Assembly (NCBI GenBank): GCA_963833505.1
Contig: CAWHYG010000015.1
Location: 124,001 to 188,000 of the forward strand
From: CAWHYG01 sp963833505
GTDB taxonomy: Bacteria > Eisenbacteria > RBG-16-71-46 > CAIMUX01
Direction of reading: 5' to 3'
Length of the DNA stretch: 64,000 nucleotides
The notes under the pieces are model-generated. The model did no database searches. It was not told the origin of the DNA and saw only the letters and a program-made list of their open reading frames with translations. Within the stretch, counting starts at the first letter, position 1. Each line of letters begins with the position of its first letter. The translations under genes were made by a program, and so were the position numbers. This document shows positions 42,413 through 51,607 of this stretch, piece after piece.

Positions 42413-43081
42413 TCAGCGCTGCAGCGTGAATTTCTCCCGCGGGCTGCACACCGGATCGCGCCCGGGGAGGAGCGCCTCGACCCACCACTGGCATTCCCCG
42501 ATGGGGAATCCCGCGGTCAGGTTGAGCGTGACCCGGGGTTGATCCGTCTCGGTGACGATCTCGGTCTTGCCCCCCGCGCCCAGCACGTGAATCCGGTACC
42601 TGACGTCATGGCGACCGAATCCAGGCACGCGGATCGAATCCGCACCAGTGAGGAATCCGGGCATGATGGAGGCCTTGGACACGCCGGCGGATCCGGCGTC
42701 CCGCAGCGAACGGGCGGCGACGTCTCGATCTTGGGCCGGGCCGGTCGAGGAGGTCGTGGATCCGGACGCCACTCCGCCGGAGGCCGCAGCGGGTTCGCCG
42801 GGGGCCGGCAACCGGGAGGCGTCGAAGGTCCACCGGAATCCGATGCGCGGGGGAGTCATGCAATCGCCGGCGCACGGGCGCAATCCGCGGAAGACCGCGG
42901 AGAGATCGACAGCCTTCTTGTCTGGCTCCCGGTTTGCAGGTTTCGCGGGCTGGGCCTTATGGCCGGCCAGGAACTGCAGCCCGACGATCCCGAGCGCCCC
43001 GACCAGAACCACCCATGCAACGCGCCGGACGGGAAGGTTCCGTCCCGGCAGCTTCCTCACAAACTTCAACGCCTGCGCCAT
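42413..43081 (-). CDS. Membrane-anchored protein of unknown function
   Basis: This 222-residue protein has one N-terminal membrane segment (about residues 21-40). The outer part looks like a beta-sandwich (FRWTFDASRL...VRYRIHVLGAG...QPRVTLNLTAGFPIGECQWWVEALLPG), reminiscent of FN3-type modules. Two Cys flank GLRPCAGDC. Residues about 87-144 are a low-complexity Ala/Gly/Ser/Thr-rich insertion in the first part of the sandwich. No family was recognised. It has its own promoter at 43156-43184. Confidence 0.65.
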   Translation of the reverse strand: MAQALKFVRKLPGRNLPVRRVAWVVLVGALGIVGLQFLAGHKAQPAKPANREPDKKAVDLSAVFRGLRPCAGDCMTPPRIGFRWTFDASRLPAPGEPAAASGGVASGSTTSSTGPAQDRDVAARSLRDAGSAGVSKASIMPGFLTGADSIRVPGFGRHDVRYRIHVLGAGGKTEIVTETDQPRVTLNLTAGFPIGECQWWVEALLPGRDPVCSPREKFTLQR

Positions 43082-43155
43082 GTTTCCCCCTTCGGCCGAT
43101 GCTCCATCCGGAGGATATCCAGATCCGGCGTGCGGACGGTGAAACCGCTAGCTGC

Positions 43156-43184
43156 AAAATACTGGGATGGACGCGGCCTGTCAA
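43156..43184 (-). promoter_or_regulatory. Sigma70-type promoter of 42413-43081 gene
   Basis: On the minus strand TTGACA (complement of 43179-43184), 17-bp spacer and TATTTT (complement of 43156-43161). The leader is about 68 nt. The rest of the gap 43185-43472 holds nothing recognised except the RBS AGGAGG at 43461-43466. Confidence 0.6.
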
Positions 43185-43472
43185 ACCTCAGAATGGGGCG
43201 CCGGCCATTCGAGATTCGATCCGATTCGCGGTCGGGCGGCAAGGTCATCCGCCCGGGTCGGACTGAATCCTCGCCGGGCCGCGAAGGATCGGACCTGCCC
43301 GAGGCATCTCCTTCTGACTGACGAAAAAACCGTCTCTCCCGCGAGGATGACAAAGTCATGGAGCAGCCGGACATCGCAGGAGATCGTTGCCCGGCCGGCG
43401 CCCGGTCCCCTACCCTGCCGGGGACGATTTCCCGCAAGGGCGCAGAGGATCGGTCATCGCAGGAGGCAACGC

Positions 43473-44792
43473 GTGCCAACGGACGGGGACGGACAGGCGC
43501 CACAGGATCCCGAGCCGCGCCGGCGCGAAGGGGCCCCCGGCGTCCGCCCGCCCTTTGATCCTGCTCTCTGGCCTGAGCTGCGAGCCCTGGTGCTGGGAGC
43601 CTCCGGAGCGATCGGGCGCCATCTGGTTGATGCCCTGCTGCGAAGGGGCGTGCGCGTCCGCGCCCTGCTCCGGCCCCAAAGCGAGGCCCCGACCCTGGCC
43701 GGCCTGCCCATCGAGCGGATCCAGGGCGACATCAAGGATCCGGACTCGATCGAACGGGCGCTCAGGGGGTGCGACCTCCTCTTTCACTGCGCGGCGCCTT
43801 ATCCGCGCGGCCACTTTCACAAAGGACGCCAGATCGCGGCCGCCGCGGCCGCCATCGAAGGCGTTCTGGCGGCGGCGCGGAGGTGTGTGTCGGAGGAGCT
43901 GCTGCGCCTGCCGGCGGGGCGCCTGCGGCGGATCGAGATCGAGCAGGCGGAGGGCGCCGCCGCCAGCCTGCGCCTGCAACCAGAGCGAGAGGCCGAGCTG
44001 CGCGGCGAGATCCGCCGGCCGGCGTTGCTCGATTCGGCGCTGGCCGACCGGCTGGATGCGTCGCTTCATCCGCCGCTGGCGCAGTCGATGAGGCTCCCCG
44101 GACTCAAGCGCCTGGTCTACGTGAGCAGCGTCACCACGATCGGCCGCCCGCATGGCCGGAATCGAGCGCTGAGCCTGCTTCCCGCGAATGAAGACGACCG
44201 TTTCGACCGGATCCGCGCCTCGTCCCCGTACTTCCGCATGAAGGAGGAGATGGAGGACGCCGTGACGCGCGCGGCGGTGGAAGGGCTTCCCGCGGTCATC
44301 ACGAATCCGACCTTCTGCATTGACGCCTACGACGTCGGTCCGACCTCGGGACAGCTCCTGATCTCCCTGGCGCGGCGGGCGCTGCCGGTCTATCTCCCGG
44401 GAACGATCAACGCGGTCGCGACCCGCGACGTGGGGGAAGGCCTGGTGCTGGCCGCGGCGCACGGGCGCACCGGCCGGCGGTACATCCTGGGCGGAGCGAA
44501 CCTGACCGTCCGCGAGTTCCTCGACCTGGCGGCGGAGGTCGCGGGAGTCCGGCCGCCACGAGCGGCTGTTCCCCTGGTCCTGGCGGAGGGGATCGCGTGG
44601 GCGTCGGAATGCCTGAACCTCGTTCTGCGCCGTCCCTGGCCGTTTCTCCCGCTGAGCGGCGTCCAGATGCTCCGGATGAGCCAGCCGGTCGATGCCAGGC
44701 GGGCCGTGGAGGAGCTGGGGATGCCGCAGACGCCGATCCGGGACGCGGTGGCGGCGGCGCTCGCATGGTTCAGGGACAACGGTTACATTTGA
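43473..44792 (+). CDS. NAD-dependent sugar epimerase/dehydratase (extended SDR) with insertion
   Basis: This 439-residue extended SDR starts at GTG 43473, set by AGGAGG 6 nt upstream. The NAD-binding motif is VLGASGAIGRHL, followed by the Asp in GDIKDPDS, then VYVSSVTTIG and the catalytic YFRMKEEME (YxxxK). The overall pattern resembles the HpnA-type (hopanoid-associated) sugar epimerases. Residues about 137-207 (43885-44095) are an insertion rich in Arg, Leu, Glu and Ala (VSEELLRLPAGRLRR..., LLDSALADRL), placed before GLKRLVYVSS in a loop/helix of the Rossmann fold. Unlike the Gly/Pro-rich insertions elsewhere this one looks helical. Confidence 0.87.
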   Translation: MPTDGDGQAPQDPEPRRREGAPGVRPPFDPALWPELRALVLGASGAIGRHLVDALLRRGVRVRALLRPQSEAPTLAGLPIERIQGDIKDPDSIERALRGCDLLFHCAAPYPRGHFHKGRQIAAAAAAIEGVLAAARRCVSEELLRLPAGRLRRIEIEQAEGAAASLRLQPEREAELRGEIRRPALLDSALADRLDASLHPPLAQSMRLPGLKRLVYVSSVTTIGRPHGRNRALSLLPANEDDRFDRIRASSPYFRMKEEMEDAVTRAAVEGLPAVITNPTFCIDAYDVGPTSGQLLISLARRALPVYLPGTINAVATRDVGEGLVLAAAHGRTGRRYILGGANLTVREFLDLAAEVAGVRPPRAAVPLVLAEGIAWASECLNLVLRRPWPFLPLSGVQMLRMSQPVDARRAVEELGMPQTPIRDAVAAALAWFRDNGYI

Positions 44793-45016
44793 TTCCGGCG
44801 CCCGCGTTGGCCGCGGCGAGTGCCTACGTCTGGTCCAGCGGCCGCACGGCCGCGGAGAGGCTGCCGGCGGTCGCGCGCTCCGCGAGGAACGCCTGTGTTG
44901 CGTTCCAAGTACGCGTGGTTCACAGAGAACGGCTACGTTTGAGCCCAGCGCCCGAAGCGCCCCGACAGGCCGGGATAGGGCCGAGCGGCGCGTGCACGTC
45001 ATCGAGAGGGGGAGCG

Positions 45017-47206
45017 ATGCGCATGATCCCGTTCGTCATCCTCGCCGGCGCCGTTTTCGCGAGCGGCGCTTCATCGTTCGCGGCCGACCCGAAGGGTCCG
45101 GTGCCTCCGGTCGCTCCGAAACATCCCGTCTTCGACACCTATTGGGGCGTCAGGGTCGAGGACGACTACCAGTACCTCGAGCAGATGGCGGATCCCGAGG
45201 TGATCGCCTGGGCTCGCGGCCAGAACGACGCCGCCCGGGCCTGGCTGGATGCATGCCCGGAGAGGAGGACCGTCCTTTCGCGCATCGTCGCCCTCACCCA
45301 TTCGCCTTGTCCGGAGTTCTCCGGGATCGTCTACCGGCGCGGGATCTTCTTCGCGACCGAGCGAAAACCGCCCAAGGAGCAGCCTTTCATCGTCACCCTC
45401 TCGAGCGTCGCGGACACTTCGGGAGCGCGCGTCGTTCTCGATCCGAACGTGATCGATCCGAGCGGCTCGACCTCGATCGACTTCTCCGCGCCGTCCCTCG
45501 ACGGCCGATACCTGGCCGCTTCTCTTTCCCAGGGAGGCAGCGAGAACGGAAGCGTCCACGTCTTCGAGGTGGCCACCGGCCGGGAGCTTCCCGACGCGAT
45601 CCCGCGGGTCAACGGCGGCACCGCCGGGGGCAGCCTGGCCTGGAACGCCGACGCCAGCGGGTTCTTCTACACCCGCTATCCGCGCGAAGGTGAGCGCCCG
45701 GACGAGGACCTGCCCTTCTACCAGCAGATCTGGTTTCACACGCTCGGGGATCCGATCGAGAAGGATGTCTACGTTCTCGGCCGCGAATTCCCGAAGATCG
45801 CCGAGATCGGCCTCTCGACCAGCGATGACGGGAAGACGATCCTGATCGACGTCAACAACGGAGACGGCGGCGAGCACGGATTCTGGATCATGCCGGCGGC
45901 GGGCGGACCGGCGGCCCAGATCGCCCGCTTCGAAGACAAGATCGTGGATGCCAATTTCGGCCCGGATGGTTCGGTCTATCTGCTCTCGCGGCAGAAGTCG
46001 CCGAACGGCGAGATCCTGCGGCTCGATCCCGGCGTTTCCGACTTGACGAGCGCGCGCGTCGTGGCCCCGGCGGGAGACCCGTCCATCGAGGGATATCTGG
46101 CCACGAAGTCGCGCCTGTACGTGATCGAGATGGCCGGCGGGCCGAATCAGGTGCGCGTCCGCGATCTGGCCGATACGGCGTCGGCGTTGATCAAGCGGGA
46201 GCAGATTTCCGACTACTCGGGGCTGGTCCGGCTGGACGGGGACAACGTCCTGATCCGGATCGAGAGCTACACCGAGCCCTTCGCCTACTACCAGTACGCT
46301 CCGGGCCAGCCTCGTGGCGCGTCCGCCGGGCTTGATCGTCCAGGTTCCTCTCGGTCGGGTAAGCTCGTTCGGACCGCGCTCGCGCTCCAATCTCCGGCCG
46401 ATTTCGGCGATTGTGAAGTGGTCCGGGAGTTCGCCACCGCGGATGACGGCACCAGGATCCCGATCAACATCATCCTGAAGAAGGGGACGAAGCGGAACGG
46501 GCGGAATCCCACGCTGCTCTACGGCTATGGAAGCTACGGACTCTGCCAGTCGCCCAACTTCGACCCGGCCCGCCGGATCTGGATCGAGCGGGGCGGCGTG
46601 TTCGTGGTTGCGAACATCCGGGGCGGAGGCGAATTCGGTGACGCCTGGCATCGCGCCGCCAACCTGGAGCGGAAGAAGACCTCCATGGACGACTTCGCCG
46701 CCTGCGCGCGGTGGCTGGTCGCGAACCGCTACACGTCCCGTGAGCACCTCGCCTTCATGGGCGGCAGCGCCGGCGGGCTCTTGATGTACGGCGTGATGAT
46801 CCACTACCCCGACCTCGCAAGAGCGGTCGTCGCCCGGGTCGGCTACGGTGACGTCCTCCGGACGGAGCTGTCGCCCAACGGCCTCTTCAACACGACCGAG
46901 TTCGGCACCGTCAAGGACGAAACCCAGTTCAAGGGGATGTACGCGTATTCGCCCTATCATCACGTCCAGGACGGCACGGAGTATCCGGCGGTCCTGGCGA
47001 TGACCGGCCTGAACGATCCGCGCGTGGAGCCGTGGCAATCCTTCAAGATGGCCGCCCGCCTGCAGACGACCGGCACGCATCTGCCCGTCCTGCTCCGAAC
47101 CAGCTCGAAGGCCGGCCATGGAATCGGCACGGCGCTGTCGGAGAACGATCAGGAAGAGGCGGACCTGTACACGTTCTTGTTCAAGGAGCTGGGTGTGGGG
47201 TTCTGA
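45017..47206 (+). CDS. Prolyl oligopeptidase family serine peptidase (S9A)
   Basis: This 729-residue exported enzyme has a signal peptide (residues 1-22, ending SSFAA) and RBS GAGGGGGA. The N-terminal seven-bladed propeller (about 90-440) begins after HPVFDTYWGVRVEDDYQYLE. The peptidase domain holds Ser in GGSAGGLLM (about residue 583), Asp in GLNDPRVEP and His in KAGHGIGT. It cleaves small peptides after proline in the periplasm. Compared with relatives there is a short extra Gly/Ser/Arg-rich stretch (RGASAGLDRPGSSRSG) at the propeller-to-peptidase transition. Confidence 0.93.
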   Translation: MRMIPFVILAGAVFASGASSFAADPKGPVPPVAPKHPVFDTYWGVRVEDDYQYLEQMADPEVIAWARGQNDAARAWLDACPERRTVLSRIVALTHSPCPEFSGIVYRRGIFFATERKPPKEQPFIVTLSSVADTSGARVVLDPNVIDPSGSTSIDFSAPSLDGRYLAASLSQGGSENGSVHVFEVATGRELPDAIPRVNGGTAGGSLAWNADASGFFYTRYPREGERPDEDLPFYQQIWFHTLGDPIEKDVYVLGREFPKIAEIGLSTSDDGKTILIDVNNGDGGEHGFWIMPAAGGPAAQIARFEDKIVDANFGPDGSVYLLSRQKSPNGEILRLDPGVSDLTSARVVAPAGDPSIEGYLATKSRLYVIEMAGGPNQVRVRDLADTASALIKREQISDYSGLVRLDGDNVLIRIESYTEPFAYYQYAPGQPRGASAGLDRPGSSRSGKLVRTALALQSPADFGDCEVVREFATADDGTRIPINIILKKGTKRNGRNPTLLYGYGSYGLCQSPNFDPARRIWIERGGVFVVANIRGGGEFGDAWHRAANLERKKTSMDDFAACARWLVANRYTSREHLAFMGGSAGGLLMYGVMIHYPDLARAVVARVGYGDVLRTELSPNGLFNTTEFGTVKDETQFKGMYAYSPYHHVQDGTEYPAVLAMTGLNDPRVEPWQSFKMAARLQTTGTHLPVLLRTSSKAGHGIGTALSENDQEEADLYTFLFKELGVGF

Positions 47207-47262
47207 GAGAGGTTGTTCGGGCGCTCTGACGAAGTCCGAGCGCTGGGGGAGGTCTGGAATCC

Positions 47263-47583
47263 ATGATCGTCACGACAGGCAACCAGGTGGACGGATACTC
47301 GATCGGGAGCTATCTCGGCATCGTGCGGGGAATCGTGGTGCGGTCTCCCGACATCGCGCAGGGAATCATGGGCGGCCTCAAGCAGATGGTGGGCGGCAAC
47401 ATCGAGTCCTATGCCGACGTCTGCGAGACCGGGCGCCGGGAAGCCTTCGACCGCATGGTCCAGCACGCCACCGCCGCCGGGGCCGATGCCGTGATCGGCA
47501 TGCGCTATGACGCGACCGAGTTCGCCAACGGGATCACGGAGGTCCTGGCCTACGGCACCGCGGTCAAGTTGAGCAGAAGGTAG
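47263..47583 (+). CDS. YbjQ/UPF0145 family protein
   Basis: This 106-residue protein matches the YbjQ family throughout: MIVTTGNQVDGYSIGSYLGIVRG, the ETGRREAFDRMVQHA helix and GADAVIGMRYDA. It is a small oligomeric protein of unknown function, sometimes annotated as heavy-metal-binding. It sits 12 bp before the acetyltransferase gene, so both may be on one transcript. Confidence 0.93.
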   Translation: MIVTTGNQVDGYSIGSYLGIVRGIVVRSPDIAQGIMGGLKQMVGGNIESYADVCETGRREAFDRMVQHATAAGADAVIGMRYDATEFANGITEVLAYGTAVKLSRR

Positions 47584-47595
47584 GGTCGGCTGGTC

Positions 47596-48129
47596 GTGGC
47601 CATAACGGTTTGCGAGCTCAGCGAGCAGAACCTCCGGGACGTCAACCGGTGTGACAACCTCTTCACCGGCGACTCCAAACTGGTTCTGTGGCTTGAGAAC
47701 GGCTCGATTCGTCATGCCGAGGTCGGAGCCCCGCCATTCCAGAAGCGCTACCCCTGTGACGAGATCGACGCCTCCGCCTACCTGGCAGATCCCAACCGGA
47801 TGATCTTCTTCGCATACCTGGGTGGGGAGCTGGCCGGGCAGGTCATCCTACGAACGAACTGGAACCGATTTGCCTATGTCGAGGACATCGCCGTGGACGT
47901 CCACCGTCGCCGGCGCGGCGTGGGACGCGTGCTGATGGATCAGGCCGTCGGCTGGGCAAAAGCCCGGAATTTGCCGGGCATCATGCTGGAGACCCAGAAC
48001 AACAACGTTGCGGCCTGCCGATTCTATCAGCAGTACGGATTCACGCTGGGCGGATTCGATGCGTGCCTGTACCAGGGCATCGCCAAGGACACGGAAGAGA
48101 TCGCGCTGTTCTGGTATTTGCTGTTTTGA
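47596..48129 (+). CDS. GNAT acetyltransferase resembling streptothricin acetyltransferases (SatA/Sat4)
   Basis: This 177-residue GNAT protein starts at GTG 47596. Its second half follows streptothricin N-acetyltransferases closely from memory: GQVILRTNWNRFAYVEDIAV, RGVGRVLMDQAVGWAK (acetyl-CoA loop), GIMLETQNNNVAACRFYQQYGF, GGFDACLYQGI and EIALFWYLLF. The LETQ-NN-ACKFY block and terminal FWYL(R/L)F are diagnostic of that group. The predicted reaction is acetylation of the beta-lysine amine of streptothricin, giving resistance. The gene is chromosomal with no mobile element next to it, so it is probably an environmental intrinsic resistance gene or acts on another amine. Confidence 0.87.
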   Translation: MAITVCELSEQNLRDVNRCDNLFTGDSKLVLWLENGSIRHAEVGAPPFQKRYPCDEIDASAYLADPNRMIFFAYLGGELAGQVILRTNWNRFAYVEDIAVDVHRRRRGVGRVLMDQAVGWAKARNLPGIMLETQNNNVAACRFYQQYGFTLGGFDACLYQGIAKDTEEIALFWYLLF

Positions 48130-48172
48130 GAAGCGGGGTTGGATTGGTGGAAGTTCTACGGTGAGACAAGGT

Positions 48173-49501
48173 TCACGCGATGCAGAGGTAGTCGGATCCT
48201 TCGCGAAGGCCGGCCGCATCGCACCGGGCACGGATGAGTTCGCGCGCGCCGGCGGTTCCGACCGCGGCCAGGACGCACGGGATGACGGCAGCCCCTGGGC
48301 TCTCGACGCAGGATTCAGTCCCGCGCTCATCCACAGGCGCCGCGCTCGCCGGGCCGGCTACCACGCGGGCGTCCCGTTCCAGGGTCGCCGCGGAGAGCCA
48401 CGCCTCCGCCGCCAGAATCGGCCGCCCGTAAGCCTGGCGTCCGATCTTCCGGGGATCGATGTCCAGAAATGCGTCGATGACGACGCCCTCTCGAAGAAGC
48501 GCCCGCGCCGCCCTCCTCCCGTCGCGGCCCGCGCCCCAAATGATCACCGGGCGAGAATTCAGCTTCCGCGCGAGGTGATGCGCCCGACAGGCGAGAAAGG
48601 CGGCCGGTGTGTAAGACTCAAGGACCCTGGTCGCGCGTCCCGGATGGTCCCGCCATTCGTAAAGCGGCTCCGGAAGCTTCGCCATCCGGATTCCCTCGGC
48701 CAGCATGCGGAGCCAGAGGTCGTAATCCTCCGGCCAGGGCACATCGCGGTAGCCTCCAGCCCGATCGAAGGCCGAGCGGCGCGCCATCACGGTGGGATGC
48801 GGAAGCGGGCTCTCGATCCAGAGGTTCCGGGCGATCTCCTCCGGTTCCCGGCAGGAGGCCAGCCAGCTTTCATACCGGCGCCATCCGTCGGTCGGCGGCG
48901 ACTCCGAGACGGTCACGATCCCGGTCGCCAGGACGTCGATCTCCGGGTGCGCCGCGAGATAGCTGACTTGCTGATCGAACCTCTGCGGCAGCGAGCGATC
49001 ATCCGCGTCCTGGCGGGCAAACAGCTCGAACCGTGGTCCGTGAACGCCGGTTTCCCGGGCCGCCTCCGCGGCAGCGGCAGCGGCCACCGCAAGCGCCCCG
49101 GCGATTCCCCGGCCCGGCTCCAAGTGCAGCACGGTCATGCGGGGACCGTCGAGCCGATCGCGATCGGCGGCGCTCCTGCGACAGGGATCGGGGGCATCCT
49201 CGGCACCTTGGGCCAGCCCGTCCCGCAGATCTGGATGCTCGCCGCGCCGGCCCCGCGCGTCAGACGGATCCGGATCCTCGACGCCTTCGACTCGTGCGCC
49301 GCCGCGGCAGCGATCTCCGGCGCTCAGGGCTTCCCACCTCCGCGCCGTCTCCTCCAAAATCCGCGGAGTCTCATCCCTGGAGCCGTCATTCACGGCGAAG
49401 ACGCGGAAGGGGCGAAACGTCTGTTCCTCGAGGCTTTGAAGACACTCAGGAAGCGTCGCGGCGCCGTCCCGCACCGGGAGAAGGACCGCAACGGAGGTCA
49501 T
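48173..49501 (-). CDS. GT2-family glycosyltransferase with nucleotide-binding-like C-terminus
   Basis: This 442-residue protein has a GT-A fold: VAVLLPVRDGAATLPECLQSL, VNDGSRDET, a second half ELFARQDADDRSLPQRFDQQ (DxD) and PWPEDYDLWLRML. After residue about 320 a Rossmann-like module follows (VIIWGAGRDGRRAARALLREG...FLDIDPRKIG), seen in some GT2 fusions that may bind a sugar nucleotide. Residues about 58-122 (49135-49340) are an Arg/Asp/Gly-rich insertion between the first motif and the DxD strand. ATG 49501 lacks a clear RBS, and TTG 49570 is an alternative start. Confidence 0.82.
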   Translation of the reverse strand: MTSVAVLLPVRDGAATLPECLQSLEEQTFRPFRVFAVNDGSRDETPRILEETARRWEALSAGDRCRGGARVEGVEDPDPSDARGRRGEHPDLRDGLAQGAEDAPDPCRRSAADRDRLDGPRMTVLHLEPGRGIAGALAVAAAAAAEAARETGVHGPRFELFARQDADDRSLPQRFDQQVSYLAAHPEIDVLATGIVTVSESPPTDGWRRYESWLASCREPEEIARNLWIESPLPHPTVMARRSAFDRAGGYRDVPWPEDYDLWLRMLAEGIRMAKLPEPLYEWRDHPGRATRVLESYTPAAFLACRAHHLARKLNSRPVIIWGAGRDGRRAARALLREGVVIDAFLDIDPRKIGRQAYGRPILAAEAWLSAATLERDARVVAGPASAAPVDERGTESCVESPGAAVIPCVLAAVGTAGARELIRARCDAAGLREGSDYLCIA

Positions 49502-49723
49502 GGGCAGGTGCGAGCGGGAGGCCCGGCGCGACCGGGGAACGGACGTGAGCGAGCGGGAGTCCCAGCGCAATGCGTGGTCAAGAGCGTGGTCCGGCCGAAA
49601 ATCGGGAAGTTCTTGCGACCGCTGTCTAGAGCCCCGTCCGGAAAACCGTCCCGCCGGCTGATCAGAAGGTCGATTCGGGCGAAGGCCGGAAACTCAGCGG
49701 GCCCGCCGGACGACCGCGGAGTC

Positions 49724-51256
49724 TCACCCGCGGCAACGGGCGTGCCTCTCATGAACCACCGAGAGCACGCCGACGTAGATGAATCCTCCGGCTTGGAGGA
49801 GCAGGAAGGGACCCGCCTTCGTTCCACCAAAGAAGCTGCCCATGAAGGCGGCCAGAGCCCAGAGCCCCATCAGGATCTCGACGACGTAAAGGCGGTCGAG
49901 CCGCTGGCGATAGAGCTTGCCACCTGATGGCGCCCGCCCGGCGGGACGCGAGGCGGAGCCCTCCGCCAGCGCGCCGAGCTTCGGCGTCCGGACGAACTCC
50001 CCGCCACGGGAGAAGAGCCCGCTCAGTACCGCGCGGGTGTTGTTGACCGCGAGACCGATCCCGATCGACATCAGCGCCGGCAGGTACTTGACGCAACGCT
50101 TGAGGCTTCCGCCCGAGACCACCTGGGAGAACACGTAAAGCGTGCTCGGCCCGAGCAGCCCCAGGAACATGAGCGCGATCAGTGGCGCCGGATTGACCAT
50201 GGTGAACCGCGTCCGGGAAACCCAGACCAGCGGGAGGATGAGTACGGTCAGGGCCAGGACCAGCGGATGGATGGCGTATTGCGTCAAATGCAGCGTGGCC
50301 TCGATCCGTTTGAAGAGCGGCAGATCCCTCCGCCTCCAGATCTGCGGCAGCAGCCGCACCGCCACCTGGATGGAACCTTTCGCCCAGCGATACTGCTGCG
50401 ATTTCAGCGCGTTGATGTCGGTCGGGATCTCGGCCGGCGTGACGACTCCCGAGAGGAAGCGCGACCTCCACCCGGCCAGGAGCATCCGGTACGAAAGGTC
50501 CAGATCCTCCGTCAGCGTGTCCGCCCGCCAGCCGCCGGCATCCTGGATGGCCTGGCGCTTCCAGATTCCGGCGGTGCCGTTGAAGTTGAAGAAGAGCCCG
50601 CTGCCCGAGCGCGCCGCCTGTTCGACCACGAAGTGCCCATCGATGCCGATGCTCTGCACCTGGGTGAGAACAGAGAAGCCCCGATTGCGGTGGCCCCAGC
50701 GGGTCTGGACGAAGCCGATTTCCGGGTCCAGGACCAGGAAGGGCACAGTGCGCCGGAGAAAGTCCGGAGGGGGCACGAAATCGGCGTCGAAGACCGCCAC
50801 CAGGTCTCCCCGCGCCAGGCCCAATCCGTAGGCCAGGGCGCCGGCTTTGTATCCCTCGCGACTCTCGCGGCGGATGTGGCGGACATCATGCCCTTCGCGC
50901 CGCAGCGCGGCGACGAGCTGACTCGCCATCTGCGTGGTGTCGTCGGTGGAATCGTCCAGAAGCTGGATCTCGTGCTTGCCGGCGGGATAGTCCATCGCGC
51001 AGACGGCCCGGAGCAGGCGCTCGATGACCAGCCGTTCGTTGTAGATGGGAAGCTGGGTGGTCACGACCGGCAGGTCCTGGTCGCTGTACTCCGAGCGGAA
51101 CCGGTTCAAGATCGCCGCTTCCTCTGCCTCCCGGCGGCGCCGCGAGCGAAGGAAGAGCCCCATCATGATCCAGGAGTTGACGCCATAGATCTGGAGAATC
51201 AGGGAGATGAACAGATAGATGCCGGCAATGACGCCGAGGACCAGCTCAAGTCTCAT
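49724..51256 (-). CDS. GT2-family processive membrane glycosyltransferase (cellulose-synthase-like)
   Basis: This 510-residue protein starts at ATG 51256 with RBS GGAGAGGAGG. An N-terminal membrane segment is followed by the GT-A domain with the D,D,D,QxxRW signature: LDDSTDDT, VFDADFVPP, TLTEDLDLSYR and QQYRWAKG. Four or more membrane segments lie at the C-terminal half. It probably makes or exports a beta-linked polysaccharide or glycolipid. Its position near another GT2 suggests a shared surface-glycan pathway. Confidence 0.9.
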   Translation of the reverse strand: MRLELVLGVIAGIYLFISLILQIYGVNSWIMMGLFLRSRRRREAEEAAILNRFRSEYSDQDLPVVTTQLPIYNERLVIERLLRAVCAMDYPAGKHEIQLLDDSTDDTTQMASQLVAALRREGHDVRHIRRESREGYKAGALAYGLGLARGDLVAVFDADFVPPPDFLRRTVPFLVLDPEIGFVQTRWGHRNRGFSVLTQVQSIGIDGHFVVEQAARSGSGLFFNFNGTAGIWKRQAIQDAGGWRADTLTEDLDLSYRMLLAGWRSRFLSGVVTPAEIPTDINALKSQQYRWAKGSIQVAVRLLPQIWRRRDLPLFKRIEATLHLTQYAIHPLVLALTVLILPLVWVSRTRFTMVNPAPLIALMFLGLLGPSTLYVFSQVVSGGSLKRCVKYLPALMSIGIGLAVNNTRAVLSGLFSRGGEFVRTPKLGALAEGSASRPAGRAPSGGKLYRQRLDRLYVVEILMGLWALAAFMGSFFGGTKAGPFLLLQAGGFIYVGVLSVVHERHARCRG

Positions 51257-51607
51257 GGCCCTCCTCTCCGGCCCGCTTCTTGCGGCCATCCTGCGCCGCC
51301 GCGAGACCGATCATCCCTGGACCGGCGTCGAACATCCATCAAATCAAACCTCCAGTCAAACTCTCTGTAACCGTACCACCAAATATGGGCTTGGGGGCAA
51401 ATCATCGGCGGGGCCGGCTGGCGTGTCTCCCCCGCGACAGCCGCGCCCAATGACCGTCCGGGCTGCTTGGGGCCGCTTCCTGGGGGAGCGATCTTGTTCC
51501 TACGGCCGGCGCAGACTAGACTTGCCTTGTGCCGTCCCAGGCCGCTTTCTGAACGGTGGCGCGATGGTTGCGGTCCGCGGAATCGGACCGGAAACAAGGC
51601 TCGGAGG
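51257..51607. other. Divergent intergenic region, GT2 / lipoprotein A
   Basis: This 351-bp region is locally AT-richer near 51320-51390 (for example CCACCAAATATGGGC), so promoters are expected, but no hexamer pair was convincing. No gene was recognised. Confidence 0.35.
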
